Assembly (NCBI GenBank): GCA_032164245.1
Contig: JAVMKO010000002.1
Coordinates: forward strand, 178,132,920 to 178,196,919
Reading direction: 5' to 3'
Length of the DNA: 64,000 nucleotides
DNA from: Sternotherus odoratus
Taxonomy: Eukaryota > Chordata > Testudines > Kinosternidae
In this document: one piece after another, positions 11,209 to 24,845 of the stretch
Position numbering within the stretch: position 1 is the first letter of the stretch
How the letters are laid out: each line of letters begins with the position of its first letter
Notes under the pieces: generated by a model
Seen by the model: only the letters and a program-made list of their open reading frames with translations
Told to the model about the DNA's origin: nothing
Database searches by the model: none
Made by a program: the position numbers and the translations under genes

Positions 11209-11517
11209 TGAGGCCTAGTCTACACTAGTGGGGGGGGGAGGGGGGTTAACCTAAGATACGCAACTTCAGCTACATGAATACCGTAGCTGAAGTCGACGCA
11301 TCTTAGGTCGACTTACCTGCCATCCTCACGGCAGCAGCGGTTGACAATGGGCTCCCCCGTCGATTCTGCCTTGCGCCTTTTGGCAAGCTGGAGTTCTGGA
11401 GTCGACAGGAGTGCCTCTGGGGATCAATTTATCCCATCTTGACGAGACACAATCAATCAATCCCCAATAGATGGATCTCTATGCGTGGATCCAGCCAGTA
11501 GTGTAGACAAGGCCTGA
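11209..11517. mobile_element. Palindromic MITE, copy 2 (Harbinger-like)
   Basis: The element at 11212-11514 starts GGCCTAGTCTACACTA and ends TAGTGTAGACAAGGCC, with a 3-bp TSD TGA on both sides. It contains the hairpin arms ACGCAACTTCAGCTAC (11258) and GTAGCTGAAGTCGACGC (11282) seen in the sister copies. Non-autonomous. Confidence 0.82.
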
Positions 11518-12996
11518 GTTACTGCTGCATTCAGTCTCAAGCCTAACAATCCAGCTGAGCGCTATCCTAGTATGATAAGCAGTTGCATGTGACAGACTGT
11601 GAATTGTCAACCATCCCTCCACACACACAGTCTCATACTTCAATCTGTTCTTGTGGTGCCTTCAATGTCAATGCAGGAGACAGCTGGACCATAGCTAATC
11701 TTGTATCTTCTATAATGTTGTATAGCTAATCTTGAATCTTCTTCCCCTTCATATGAAGTTTTCTCTCAAAGCATAGATGCTTCTGAGAACTATTCTGTAC
11801 TATGCTAAATATAAATTCATAAACAAATAAACCATGCAACTTGTATGTATTATATGAAGTTGAATGTTTGTAAACTCTGTTGAAAGTGAAAAGTGCCCTC
11901 TCAATGCTAGATATTTGTAGAGAAGCCATCCTGGAATAATAGCCATTGTTTGCCAGAGGAAAGTAATTACGAAACTGGCCTTGTTTTAAAGCCTCCTTTG
12001 AATTAAAGCCACAGTGGAAGTAATTAAATGCTGCAGTCATGGCTGCTGAATGAAAATATATGATATAGAGCAGCACAGGTGTTCCTCACAGAGAGTGTCA
12101 GAAAAAACCCTTTGCGTTCTTAAGGGGTCTTAACTGACCTGCATCAAGAACATACTGCCTCAGAGCACAGCAGATTGTTTTTAATTTTTAAAAACTGATT
12201 TTAAATTATTACAGTGTAGATAGATTAGTAAGAGTTGGTGTGGAGGAAGAAGCAGGACCAGAAAAATGCTGGTGGAAGAAACCATTGAGGCAAGCAGCCA
12301 ACAGACCGCAAGACAATTAGCGACTGACTGATTGCAAACACTTTTGCAGGTGAATAGAAAATAAAGAATCCCTAATATTGGACATAGTAACACTTCCATG
12401 ACCAGGGCAGTTATTTGTATATTAATTATAACAACTGGCCTCTGATCAAAACAAAAATAGACAGAGAATGATGTCACAGAGAAAGAGGAATGAGTGAGGA
12501 ATGCACTTTTGGTTCCTGTTAAGGTCTGTCCCTTGTCATTTGGATCTCATCAACCACTTACGAAAGCAGCTGCTTTCCTTGTGGGTTTCCTGTCCTGGTA
12601 CTGTGTATAAGCAGATTGGCATTATTAAGTTCAGAGAAGCTCACTTTCTCCTGCTGAAGGCAGGACACTACTGTTCTACACTGGTGTGCTTGAGGCCATG
12701 ACTATTGGATGCTCAAGGTTCAGGATAGAATCTGGAGATTCAGTGTAGGGGGTTAAAGGTGGGAAACAATGGTTCCAGCGTGGGTCATGTGCTAATCACT
12801 TGGGGGTTGATGCAACAAGGAAGGTGTTGATTCAACAAATCATTTGTGTTGGTGCTAATCCTAGAGGAAAGTGTCCTCCAAATACCTGTGTCTATGGTGA
12901 TGTAGGGGTGAGTGATGGGGACAGAGGGTTGTTTCAGTGGTCTGACCTAGCAATTGCCTGACAATGTCCATAAAGGATGCTGCAGATTCTGCATGA
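11518..12996. other. Intergenic, nothing supported
   Basis: No exon or repeat recognised. Frames on both strands at 11726-12076 and 12181-12477 lack any family signature. Confidence 0.5.
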
Positions 12997-13902
12997 TTTT
13001 AGAGCAGACTGCATCCGGCCCGCCAGCCATTTTAATCCAGCCCTTGAGCTTCAGCTGGCGAGCGGGGTCTGGGGCTTGCCTTGCTCCAGCCAGCGAGCAG
13101 GGTTGGGGGTCCCAGAAGCAGCCGCATGTCCCCCCTTTGGCTCCTACATATAAGAGCCCCACCCTGCACACTGCCATTACCCCAAGTGCCGCCCCACAAC
13201 TCCCGTTAGCCAGGAATTGCAGCCAATGGGAGCTGCAGGGGAGGTGCCTGCAGATGGGGCAGCACACAGCAGAGCTGCCTGGCCGCACCTCCACGTCAGA
13301 GCCAGAGGGGAGTAATGCTGCTGCTTCCAGGAGCTGATTGAGGTAAGTGCTGCCAAGAGCCGTCCCTGATCCTCCACCCCCTGTGCCCCAAACACCTGCC
13401 ACAGTCCTGATCCTCCTCCCACCCTCCGAACCCCTTGGTCCCAGCCTAGAGCCCTCTCCTGCACGTCAAACCCCTCATCCTCAGCCCAACCCCAGAGCCC
13501 TCACCCCCAGCCAGAGTCCTCACCCTCTCATCTCTATACCCCAACCACCTGCCCCATCCCAGAACCCCCTCCTGCCCTCCAAACCCATCAGTCACAGCCT
13601 AGAGCCCTCTCCTGCACCCCAAGTCCCTCATCCTCAGCCCCACCCCAAAGCCTGCACCCACACCTGGTATCTTCAGCCCCCTCTCTCCCGCCACACCTCA
13701 CCTTCCCTGCCCCAACCTGGAGCTCCCTCCCTCACCTGAACTCCTCATTTCCGGCTCCACCTCGGAGATCACACCCCCAGCCAGGGCCCTCCCCCCTCCC
13801 ACACCCCATCCCCAATTTCATGAGCGTTCATGGCCCACCATGCAATTTCCATACCCAGATGTGGCCCTCGGGCCAAAAAGTTCACCCATCTCTGTTTTAG
13901 AG
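12997..13902. mobile_element. hAT DNA transposon, non-autonomous, 890 bp
   Basis: A perfect 8-bp TSD, TTTTAGAG, lies at 12997-13004 and 13895-13902. The element begins CAGACTGCATCCGGCCC and ends GGGCCAAAAAGTTCACCC...CTG. It belongs to the family also present at about 28256 and 62850. The inside is C-rich on this strand with CCCCAGCC-type units and no transposase. Overlapping frames here (12947-13739, both strands) are composition artefacts. Confidence 0.86.
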
Positions 13903-14115
13903 GGAGATAGTACAGAGCGGGCACTGGACAAGGACTCAGAAGAGCAGGGTTCAATTTCTGGCTCTGCCACTAGCCTATTGGGTGACTTTAGATAAGTCAG
14001 CACTTCCCCCGTCTCCATTTCCTTACCAGTACAATGGAGATAATGATACTTGCCCTTCTTTGTAACGTGCTGTGAGATCTCGCGTGAAAAGTGTTGTATA
14101 GTAGATATTTGTTAT
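13903..14115 (-). repeat. MIR/CORE-like SINE relic
   Basis: On this strand it reads GGGTTCAATTTCTGGCTCTG, then TTGGGTGACTTTAGATAAGTCA, then CAATGGAGATAATGATACTT. This is the reverse of the MIR/CORE-SINE text, an old tRNA-derived retroposon. It borders the hAT insertion. Confidence 0.65.
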
Positions 14116-16498
14116 GCTTTGTGATGTTGCTCTGGAAGAGAGTGCATGAAGGTATCGCTCAAATGGTCATGCTGCCAACCAAACACAAGCTGCGGCCAGG
14201 TTAGCCCAGGTTAGCTGTGTGTTCCTGGGCCCATATAGAGTACTTCCCTCCCCTCAGTGTTCCCATAACACTTCATAAGACAAACCGTTCCCTCAATAAA
14301 TTCACCAAGAGGCGTCTGGTATCCTATGTGCCCCTAAAAATCACCAGATGGAAATTATGCTACAGTAGTGGGGCCTGTGAAGAAGTTCAAGAGCTGTATT
14401 GGCAGAATAGGAGTGTCTTGTACTTGCAGTGACAGCACAACAAAAGAGAGAGATTACAAATGAGGGAATGTGTGTCTGGGGAAAGGAGGGTAACAGGATG
14501 TGGTGAGGGGTCTTGTAGAGAAGTTACAAGTGGAGAGCAGGTGTTGTCTGCAGTGAGGCACGAGGTGATTGGAAAGCTTTTCAGACCTTGCATTAAACAC
14601 ACTGCATTATGACACCGACTATTATAGTGGCCAGAAAACAGCAGGCCCTTTGCTGGCACTTAAAAACCCCCCCACACACCAAACAGGTTTCACTCTGTTT
14701 GCATATTCATAATGTGCAGCCTTATTCTCATGTAACTGTCCTTTCAACTGAATAAGCATGTCAAGACACACCAGGAACATTCAGCCACAGGATAACAGTG
14801 TTTACTGGATGTATCTAATTTGACAATGAGCAGTGAATTGGTTAACTCTGTTGGCACTTAATTGTTCATATTTTATGCTTCAAAGCTGACACCCTTTTAA
14901 GATGAATGGGGGAAGTTAATTTCTCTTGATGCTATTGTTTTTAGCCGGTAAGAATGAGGAGTCCACAAGATGAAAGTACATTGGTTTATATTGCCAAGGT
15001 TATCTTCCCAACCAGAAGCTAGAAACTTCCGTTATTATAAGAAAACAAAAGCATAAATTCTGGGAAATAGAATAGAACCCTTGACTATTCCGCATGAAGA
15101 TCCTAAATCTTTGGGATCGTGAATTTGCCAGCCTTGCAGTTTTTCATTATCCCAGGTTCTGAGGTATTGTGACCAGACGACAGCATGATTTCCACTGATT
15201 GGCTGATAGAGACATCAGATAGTCTCCTAGGAAAAGAAAAAAGAAAGGAAAAGAAAGTAGGCATTGTTTCCTTCGAAGTGCAATCTTAGAAAAAAGTAGC
15301 AATGGTTATTATTAGTAGCAGTGGTTTTTATCGCATGTTATCCTGGACTAGTGAACCTGGCACAGGATACGAAGTAGAGGCTCTGGTTCTGTTCTTGAAT
15401 CTGCCTTTACTTGCTATGCAACGCAGGATAAATCACTTAACGTGCCTCAGTTTGGCCCCTGGAAATGAGGAAGATGAGGCTCGCCCACTTTTTGTGAAGT
15501 GCTCTGAGAGCTAGGCAGGAAAAATTATAATGTAATTGCTAACTAAGGGCCAAATTCTGGTACCTTTACCCACACTGAATTAGTACCATATTCCCCAAGT
15601 TGTCAAATTGAGCTTATAGAACTGATTTCAGAATGAGGTACTAGTCAATGTAAGGGTGGCAGAATCAAACCTTTAGTATGATTTTTGGGTCGGCAAAAAA
15701 AAAAAGGGAACAAATTCCTAAATTTCTAGCTTTTACACTTTTATCAATACTAAACGATCTGAGAACGAATGAACCTGTAGGATAGTGGCTATGTCACCGT
15801 ATCGTTGAAGATATCCACACTCGATCTTAATCAGCGTATACATCTCCACTTACCTGTAGCTCATCTGTAATATTACCTCTGGGATTTCAGAAAAATAGCA
15901 TGCAATGTCAGCTCTGTACTTAAACTGTAACCAAAAAACCCTGGGGAGCTATCAAGTCATCAGACTTTAGTACTGAAAACATAACACTGGTTTAAGTAGA
16001 GCTACTCAAACTAGGTCAAATTACAGTTGAGTAAGGTTTTAACGAGCTACAATTCAGAGAGATTTTTCAGGCAAACAGGCAAATTCACAATTGTCTCTAT
16101 TTGTGACCCAGCTCCATAACATGCAAACTCTTTACGAGTTCTGTAATTAAAAGTTAGATAGGCCCTCAAGAAACCCTCACATCTGAACCACTCAGTTCTC
16201 TGCTATTCAGAACTTATATCGTGGACCTGAAAATGAGGACTTGGGGATTCAAAATCTGGGTCTGATTTTAGAGTCAGGGATGTTTGGATTTGGTGTTTTG
16301 AATTCTGTGCACTGTAGAGAGAGGTTTGAACAGAATTTCTGACCTATGCCTGGATCTGTGGTATTGGGTCAGATCCATCACCAGTAAAAATCTTCCCTTT
16401 CAAAACTGAAACACTCAGATTTCAGAGGTCTCCACAATTGTAAATTTTTATCCCAGGTACTAATATAGTTCCCATTTCTGTAGTTTCTGAACAGCTCA
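14116..16498. other. Intergenic; one MIR-like relic at about 15325-15535
   Basis: Mostly unrecognised sequence. At 15325-15535 a degenerate MIR-like SINE is suggested by GTGCCTCAGTTTGGCCCC and GAAGTGCTCTGAGAGCTAGG. No gene supported. Confidence 0.45.
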
Positions 16499-16680
16499 CA
16501 GTTTTTAGTATATTTATCTTTACAGCAGTCCTGTAAAGTAGGGAACTTTGATTCCGAATTTACAGATGGGGAGCTGAGGTACGTGGAGAGTAAAGGACTT
16601 ACCCAAGGTCACACAGAAAGTCTGTAGCAGAGCATGAGTCCCAGGCTGATTCCCTGACCATTGCCCTAAACTTCCTCATG
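16499..16680 (+). repeat. MIR/CORE-like SINE
   Basis: It contains TTTACAGATGGGGAGCTGAG and ACTTACCCAAGGTCACACAG, close to the MIR/CORE-SINE core, followed by AGCAGAGCATGAGTCCCAGG. The orientation is that of the consensus. Confidence 0.75.
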
Positions 16681-16784
16681 ATGAACAGCTCTAAATTTAT
16701 GAACTAAAAACTGTTAATTTACTAGGTTCAACTGATCATGGTCTAATTTAACCTGCTATGTACAAACAGAATATTGTCGAAACC

Positions 16785-16835
16785 AGTATGTATGTATGTA
16801 TGTGTATATATATATCTATATATATATAAAATATA
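16785..16835. repeat. (TATG)n/(TA)n microsatellite
   Basis: A TATG run of about 20 bp passes into TATATATCTATATATATA. It lies directly before a transposon-like end. Confidence 0.85.
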
Positions 16836-17175
16836 CAGGGGAAGCTTTGTTATCCAGCATGTTGGAGGAATAGGGATGCCGGTTAGTCAAAAAGTCTGGT
16901 TAAGTAAGAGTTATACTTACCAACAGAGAGGGAATTTGGGTGCAGGAGGGGACTGGGGACTGAGGCATGGGATGGGGTGTGAAGCGCAGGCTCTGGGAGG
17001 GATTTTGGGTGTGGGTAGGGGCTCAGGGCAGGAGGTTTGGGCATGGGAAGGTATCAGGGTCCAGGCAGCACTCAGCTTAGATGGATCCCCAGAAGCACCA
17101 ACATGTCCCTACTGCTCTGACCTAGGTGAAGGCGTGGCCTGGCAGCTCTGCACGCTGCCTTCGCTCGTAGGTGCC
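16836..17175. mobile_element. DNA-transposon-like fragment, unclassified
   Basis: It begins CAGGGGAAGCTTTGTTATCC and AGCATG, then has GATGCCGGTTAGTCAAAAAG and a G-rich interior. This resembles the ends of non-autonomous Tc/mariner-related repeats, but I see no matching right terminus, so it may be truncated. The frame at 16774-17217 crosses a microsatellite and this repeat and is not a gene. Confidence 0.4.
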
Positions 17176-17484
17176 ATATATGTTCTATACAGTTGTACCC
17201 TTAGTGATGTTGCTTAGGGCTGTGCATATAGTTCTGCAAAAATCAGACATGTTTTCAGAAAGGTCAAACACCTAACTGGTCGATTGTGTACACAAATACA
17301 GGATTTGCATGTGCAATTGGATTACTTGTATGTGCAAATTAGGCACATAAATTATTCTAATTTTTCAAGAATCCTAAAATGTCCTGGACCCACTATGGAA
17401 ACAAATTAATGAATGAACCCATCTGAGAAGAGTGACAGAAAATACTATGCAAGTGCAAAGAACATATTTATTCATTAAGAAAAC

Positions 17485-17771
17485 TAAGCTATGTCTACAC
17501 TTGGAACTAGGGGTGTGGTTCCCAGCTGCAGTTGACATACTCATGCTAGGTCTCACTGAGCTAGTGTCCTAAAAATAGTAGCTTAGGCATGGCAGTATGG
17601 GCAGAGGAGAGTGGTGGAACAGGCTAGTCAGCCCAAGTACTGACTCATGCCACCATCCTTGGTACCAAAGCTACACTACTATTTTTAGCACAGTGGTTTG
17701 ATGAGAGCAAGCACAAGTATGTCTACTTGAGTTGGGAATCACCCCCAGTTCCAAGTGCAGATGTCGCCTTA
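17485..17771. mobile_element. Long-TIR MITE (17488-17768)
   Basis: The left arm, GCTATGTCTACACTTGGAAC with continuation to about 17590, is inverted at the right end as GTTCCAAGTGCAGATGTCGCC. The arms align over roughly 80-100 bp, including the TGACATACTCATGCTAG / ACAAGTATGTCTACT region. The flanks are TAA and TTA, a possible degraded 3-bp TSD. Confidence 0.75.
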
Positions 17772-20700
17772 GTTTCTCGTCATCACATAATAATATTTGG
17801 GCCTACCTGTTATGAAACGAGGTGTTAATAGTATTTTATGTTCTGTAGAAAGGGGTCAAAAATGCAAACTTGAACCCAGACCCCATTACCAGAATGTTAG
17901 TGGAAAAACTAGAAATAGATGCAAAAACGCATAGATTTGATCTATCTGCAATATGGTGCAGGACGCATGTCCATCTATAATGTAATCTAATACACTGTTA
18001 TCTCATTATTGCAGCCACAGGCAGGCCTTTGCCTTTTTAGTTATAATAGATAAATACATTTAGTTATATGCTCATCTTTATTATAAGAATATTCCGGTTT
18101 ATTTTTCAACCCTTCTTATTAACACATCCTCACCCTCCTGGAGGTTTTGACCAAGGAACTGAACTCTTCAGGTCTCTGATTGCAGATACTTCATGCCATC
18201 TATTTTTATGTCCTTAAGGCTGCTTCTTCAACTAGGTATCCCATCTCTCAAGGCTGTCCCTGAAAGCTTTTATTATTTACATCTTTTGCTCTCTTTTATG
18301 CTTCCTCCCAGGCTTCCTTTGCCACTGCTTGGTGCCTGTGAAAGTTTTGCTGGAGTTAGGATACTTCTGGAGCTTGGAACTTTTCAGGAAACAATGACTT
18401 TCTGCGATCATGGGTTGAACTACCTTTTTCTGCAATGTTAGTTTTATTAGCATGGAAATTGTTTGGTCATTCTAGTGCTTGGTTAGTTGCGAATATGGAG
18501 CATTTATTTATTTATTTATTTGAGAGAATTTGGGTACTTACTTCCAGGTAAACTGCTCCACACCAGCCTTAACTATCTCTGAACAGACTGGGCCTGGTGC
18601 AGACAGATCTCCATACCCTGTATAGCACAGTTTTGAGGGCAGTGCAGTCTTGACAAGAAATCATCCAAGCAGCTCTCTGTAGTACTGCTCCTCTCCTCCC
18701 AGTGGGAGGTCTGTGGATGTTATGTAATTGCCATGAGGGAGCATTTTGCTGCATCTGGATTCTGAACTGACTTCTCTCCCCCCTTCCCCCGGGACAAATT
18801 TAGTACCTTTGGGGGATCTGGAAGGGGACTGAGGAGAGTGCTCCTGCTTCTCCTGTTTTACACTGGAGGATTCTTTTGCCTATTACAGCCCTTAATTTCT
18901 CCTGGCAACTTGTTCTGTTTCAGAGCTGCCAGGCAGCTGTACAGTTAAAGGGACGTGACCCTCTTTATGACTGTTACCTATCAACCAGAAGGAACCTGTA
19001 CCCTTGCCTCACCAACAAGGGAGTCAGGAAGGTAAGAAGTTTCTTGTTCTCACTTACTTCCATATGGTAGATAACCATCTATGCTGAATAATTCATGTGT
19101 GTGGCAGGTTCATGCATAGCTTAGTGAACGAAGGAGTGAGCTAATAAATGAACATGACTAGCAGAAGCAGACATATAAATCTTTCAAGTTTTATTCCTTC
19201 ATTTTAATGGCATACCTCAGCCCATTGGTCCACTCCAAAGTAAATCCATAAGAAGTCATAGCTGGACAAACCTGTGAGATTCTGTGAGCGATCTGTTATG
19301 TCATGTTGTTTGAGGTCTCTAATACAGAAGTCCCTTGTTTAAATGACTGTGCTTTATTTGACCCACTGTGTCAAGGCACAGAGGAGTGTGGCTTCTAACA
19401 ACCAGATCATGAACATCATTCCAACACGGTGTAAATGTTCATAATCACTGGACTACTGCTTATTATAATATAGCGAAGATAATTCTGCTCCCATTTGTAG
19501 TAACTCATGTCATTAAAAATTAATATAGGTTGAATTCATAATTTTATTGTGATGAAATTACCCTCCATTATATAGCAATATGTATTGGGTCCTTTTTTTT
19601 CATGGCAGATGTGAGTGTTAGGACAGGCCATGTGGAGGAAACATTTGCAGCAGCCCTGGCTGCAACATGTAAGGCAATAACTTTAGTGATGCCATGCTCA
19701 TGACCACTGGTGCAGACCCGGGAGGAGGCCCAGGTCTGCTTGGAAGGAGATTGTGGTGCAAGTCACTTGCAATGTCCCTTCAACATAGGGAGACCTATAA
19801 GCACAAGCACTACCCCCACAGGGAGGTCAAAGGATACGTGGATTCAACACATGCTCCCTCTAGTGCCTGCTAATTAACTGCTCTTGAGACCTCAGTGGAA
19901 GCCAAAGCATCCTTCCTGAAGAGGAACCACAAAAGAGTGTGGTGTGGAAACATAGAACTTGGCACCTCCTGAGCTAGTGGGCTGAATCTAGCTCTTTATG
20001 CTTAAGAGCAGCAATTGTAAATCTTAATGCACCATGAGATCTTTTTCAGAAAATAATTGTTTTTTAAGATTCCACTTCTTCCTGACATTCCAGCTCTTTT
20101 ATCCTTCGTGAGTAACCAGAGTGCCATATGCACATAGGACTAAAGCAAATGAAGAGTGACTCAGAAAATGGGAATTATCTGGAAAAAGCACATTCCTCAG
20201 AAACACAGTGTCATAGAGACTTGATTATTTCTTCTTGTGGAAGGAGCCAAGGTGTTTTATGATACCATACAGTTGCAGCTAAAATTGGCTTGTAGCCCAA
20301 TCAACTAGTCATTGCTTTCCGGTGTATTTCTGTATTGGACTTTTGCTGAAATGCCCACAAGAGATTTAGGTAACTCTGCAAATGCTTTTGCCGGTAGTGA
20401 GTGTTAATATAATTTAAAAAATCTGTTCTCCTCCCAGCCTTCACCTCTCTTTGTAAAAAAGAAAATCGTTTGAAGACCATTTTCAGCAAACACCAGTTTG
20501 TTGAATTTCTAGAAAGGTCTATAGTTTTTCTATTTTTGCAATGCTTTATTACATATCACAGGAATTCAAAAAACAACCCAGCATGTTTGGTAGTTTAGTA
20601 TTTTACAGTGCTATAAGTCCAAGTATATCAAATGCAAGCCCCTCAGAGTACACTAAAATACTTTAAGGGCCAAAATCTGCCCACTCCTGTGAAGATAGGG

Positions 20701-22896
20701 TAGTTGAAAAGGGTGGGATAGGAGTCTTTTTACCCTGCTCCAGAACCAAACTTCAAGGACAGACACAGTTTATTTGGTCCTGCTGCAGCACAGGGGGATG
20801 GCTTTTTTCAAAACCATCTCCGCCCCGTGCAACTCCTCTCTCCCTCTCCAGCATGCATCTGACTCTCAAGAAGCATAATTTATCCCAACTTATTTCATCA
20901 AAACCCAGAAAACTCATTGTTAAATCTTCTCACACTCTTCATTACTAAGGCTACTACTGTACCTGTGTACTATGGAACATAAAATTTAAAAGATCATGCT
21001 GGTATGTTCTTGCTATACTCACAATGGGTACAGTGGTGTGAATTAAGAATGGAACATCACTGTGCATGAGAAAAACATTTACGGTTGTGACCATCTGTAT
21101 CTCTTTTTACAAGACTATGATAAATTTTGTACAAAGTATGCCTTGTGAGGTAGCATTTGAAAACTCATGATTTGCAGATTTCTATTGTCCTGGTAAAATA
21201 TGTCTGGCAACATTGTATTCAAAGTTATAAGATTCTACTATGTGATGTTATAAGATTCTAATATATGGGGGTTGGACTAGATGACCTCCTGAGGTCCCTT
21301 CCAACCCTATGATTCCATGATATTACTAAGACATATCCAAATCTGGGGAAGCAGCCACAAACCAGTTCCTCAGAGACAAAAGGCAAACTGACACCTCTGT
21401 CAGGTTTCAAGAAAATAAAATGGACTATCTCCTGGTGAAGTGGCCATTCTGTTGCAGGAAAAAGGGTGTGAACAAGAAAGCTACATTTTGGCAAAGAAAC
21501 AGCTGGAGGGTTCCATTCCTACAGACTTGCTGTCTCCTGACATAGGCTGGAGATGAGTTTCAAATAAAAAGAGAACTATAAGAAAGGGAAACAGATGCCT
21601 CAAAAGATCTCTCCCCTCAGCTCTACTCACTGTGTCAATAACACTTGATCCTGGCAGAAAGAAATTCAGCCAGGTAGACTGCTAGAACGTGTGATGAGAG
21701 AACTTGCTTCAAATTCACTTAGCTTGTTAAGTTAGGTATTAGGCTGCATTTCACCTTTTATTTTGTTGTAACCAATTCTGACTTTTATGCCTTATTACTT
21801 GTAAAATCTATCTTTCTGTAGGTAATCGACTTGTTTTATTGCTTTACCTAAACCAACGTGCTTGGACTGAAATGTTTGGGAAACTATATTTGAGATAACA
21901 GGATTTGTGCATATCATATTCTATTAATAAAATGACAGACTTTATATGAGCTTGTGTTGTCCAGGAGAGGGCTGGGGAGTACAAGACACACATTTGGGGG
22001 AGGGGAGAAGTCTGGAAAGGGGAGTTTGCTGGTGTTGCTCTGCAGTGTATTTCATGAGTGGCTGGAACCATACTCATACAATATAGGTGGGAGTGATTTG
22101 CAGGCTGGAGATTGTGTTTGAGCAGACCAGGAGTGGTTGATCTCACAGCGAAGCAGTGTAAACAGCAATCCAGATTAGAGAATTCAGAGGACAAAGCTGT
22201 TGAACAGTCCAGATTTCATCCTGAGTATTGTCACATGGTTATTTAGGAATCCTGACTCAACATCGATCCAAAAAAGTTTTCCTTAAAACCTTTGCACTCT
22301 CCCTTCGATACATAAAATGATGTTGTACTGATTTAGCAGCAGCCAGAGCCATTGGCATGGAAATTCAGATGTGGAGAAAAGAAAAGGAGAGCAGTGAGAG
22401 GGAATCAGAAGAAACATGTGAGAAGTCAGGTCCAATTCTTGAACTTACCATCTGCATTCCTTTGTAGGAAAAAGAGGAAAATGGTGATAAAAAATAACTG
22501 GTTAGAATAGTGTTATTTCCCAGGAACTAGGCTATTTAATGTGTTCCTTTTCTGAACGTTATTGGTACTTAGTGTTGTTTTAAATAAATACTATATTAGT
22601 TTACATGCTTGTGGAAGCAGGAGCAGATAGTATGAGAGCACTCAGTCCAAAAAGTAAGGATTTTGAGGAAGAATTTGAAAAAGGGGAGGGATGTTTGAAA
22701 CACAGGCAGAGGGGCAATGTGAACGAACTTGCAAGAAAAAAAGATTAAAGCCATGGGGTTACATTCACCCAAGGTGGTACATGAAGTACAAATTGTACTA
22801 GTGTCAACTTTCCATAGGCAATAGAGTCCTCTCCCACACTATCTGAAATAGACTGGCATGTCCTGTGGATGTTCAGGTATTGTGTATGGTAATGAA
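17772..22896. other. Intergenic, nothing supported except a CR1 tail
   Basis: No exon, RNA gene or large repeat recognised over 5 kb. A short (TTTA)n lies at about 18505-18522. The only clear repeat is the CR1 tail at 21266-21321, listed separately. Confidence 0.5.
21266..21321 (+). mobile_element. CR1 3' tail fragment
   Basis: GGGGGTTGGACTAGATGACC, TCCTGAGGTCCCTTCCAACC and a CTATGATTCCATGAT terminus form the extreme CR1 3' end. Confidence 0.85.
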
Positions 22897-23200
22897 GGGC
22901 TGGTCTTCACTACGGGGGGGGGGGAGGGCGATCGACTGCAGATACGCAACTTCAGCTACGTGAATCACGTAGCTGAAGTTTGTGTATCTGCAGCTGACTT
23001 ACCTGCCGTCCTCACGGCGGCGGCAGTCAGCGGTGCGCTCCCCCATCAACTCCAGCTTGTGCCTCATGGCAAGCTGGAGTTCTGGAGTCGACGGAGGCGC
23101 CACAGGCGATTGATTTCTCGCATCTTCACCAGACACGAGAAATCAATCACTAACAGATTGATCGCTACCCGCCAATCTGGCGGGTAGAGAAGACCAGCCC
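22897..23200. mobile_element. Palindromic MITE, copy 3 (Harbinger-like)
   Basis: It starts GGGCTGGTCTTCACTAC and ends GTAGAGAAGACCAGCCC. A hairpin at about 22935-22995 has arms ATACGCAACTTCAGCTACGT and ACGTAGCTGAAGTTTGTGTAT. No clean TSD seen. Copies 1 and 3 share an internal GCTACCCGCC/GGCGGGTAG motif near one end. The open frame at 22858-23187 is the MITE itself. Confidence 0.82.
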
Positions 23201-24845
23201 ATAGTAGTAAAGAGGGTGCATTTCCATTGCCTAAGAAGGAGGTAGAGGAGAGTAAGGGCCATTTAAGTATTAACCTGTGGTCTGAGTACTTTACACACTT
23301 GTTACATGGAGAGAAGGGATTTTGTTTTTCTGGGAGTCCCTAATGAAAGTAGAGCTCCTAGAGCAGGGTAGATGGGAACTCCCTCTTCAACTACCCTTCT
23401 GACCCTAGGCACTAGTTGGGACAGTCAAGACGTTGTCTCCTAGCATTCTAAACAGGTTCCATAGGACACTTACTTTTCAGTTAAATTATCACATTTTTCA
23501 CAATCTAAACTAACCATTTAAGTTATAATTATTGCAATGCCCACCAACAGCTTTTAGTAGGATCTCTTGCTTGCAGCTTGTTTAGAATGCAGAGGCACAA
23601 TTTTCACTGAGTTGGATACTATTTTGATCCAACTTTTATGACCATCATGTGGCCCTTAGCTCTGGCTGCATATTAAGTAGTGTATTGGATTTAACGCGGC
23701 ACAGTGGGGGGCATCAGTTGCATCTGAAGCCAATTGGCATTTGGCATGGCATGGAATTAGGATGTGGAGGCTTACTGTACTGAGGATTCCATCTCATTTC
23801 CTCGCTTCCACTTTTTGGAATGCCCTAAACCCTTTGTTTTTCCACAAAGGTGTAAAGTCAGGATTGGGAGAAGGAGTTGCAGAGCAGCACAGATAGTAAG
23901 AAATAAGAGCAGAGAGGAAAGGAAGGGTGAGTTATTGTAATGTTTCAAAGGTGAGAAGCTTCAAAGTGATGCAGTAAGAGAAAGTCTAAGCCAATAGTGG
24001 GAATCCAGGGAACCGGATTGGGACAACATAGAGTACTGGGACAGAAGAATGGCACCTATGTAGAGGGATTTTGGATAAACAAGAGGGAGTGGGGTTGACG
24101 GAGAGGTGGTAAGGATACAGACTCCATTTAAAAAGATAATACATAAAAGTCAGGAATGTAGTCAGGTAGAAAGACTCTTAATCCTCTTTCTATTTATGCT
24201 GGTTTTAATGGCACAACTTCTAAGTCAAGAAGAAACTTTTGGCCCCTATTTATTCCTTACAAGAAAAATAGTTAATCAAACAATGTAATCAAAGAGATAC
24301 CAGGCAACCTTTATTTACATTATGTACAATTTCTGCAAAATATACCTTTGAACGTGATAATACAGAGCAAGCCCAGCACACTTTGGATCTGAGCATCCAC
24401 AAATGGCAACCAGCACTCTATGGCAAAAGTCAATTGCTCCAACAATCCAGAACTTAACCATGTTCCCAGCACATTAAGAATTTCTATATGTCCACGTATT
24501 GTAGGGGTCAACGGAGGTTGGAGGCAACCCCCGTTGGGCTGGTGTCAGGTGTCTTGCTGCAAAAATGGACTCAGCTAATAATTTGAGTGTGTGTAAACTC
24601 CCCATCAGGTATTAAAACACCCATGTTGCTGACACCTGTTTGAAGATTGTTGAGTCCCTTCTCTCCTACACCACTTTTTCATCAGTGTAACTCCATTAAA
24701 TTCAGTGGAGCACCTCCTGAATTACAGCAATGTAAGTAAAAGAAGACTCAGACCCTATTTGTGTCATGTTAATTCACAACTCTGGATAGGGTTCCATGTA
24801 TTCTGATGATGCAAAAGAAAACAGGGTTTGTGCTCCAGACTCTCA
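23201..24845. other. Intergenic, nothing supported
   Basis: No gene or named repeat recognised. Short frames at 24106-24288 and 24320-24511 are unsupported. Confidence 0.5.

Noticed and set aside
12947..13739. Overlapping frames of 95-151 codons on both strands
   Set aside because: They fall within a hAT element bounded by TTTTAGAG duplications, and the translations are Pro/Ser/His low complexity.
22858..23187. 109-codon + frame resembling a minus-strand frame at 1005-1271
   Set aside because: The shared peptide (RNFSYVNHVAEVCVSAA) arises because both are copies of the same palindromic MITE, not a conserved gene.
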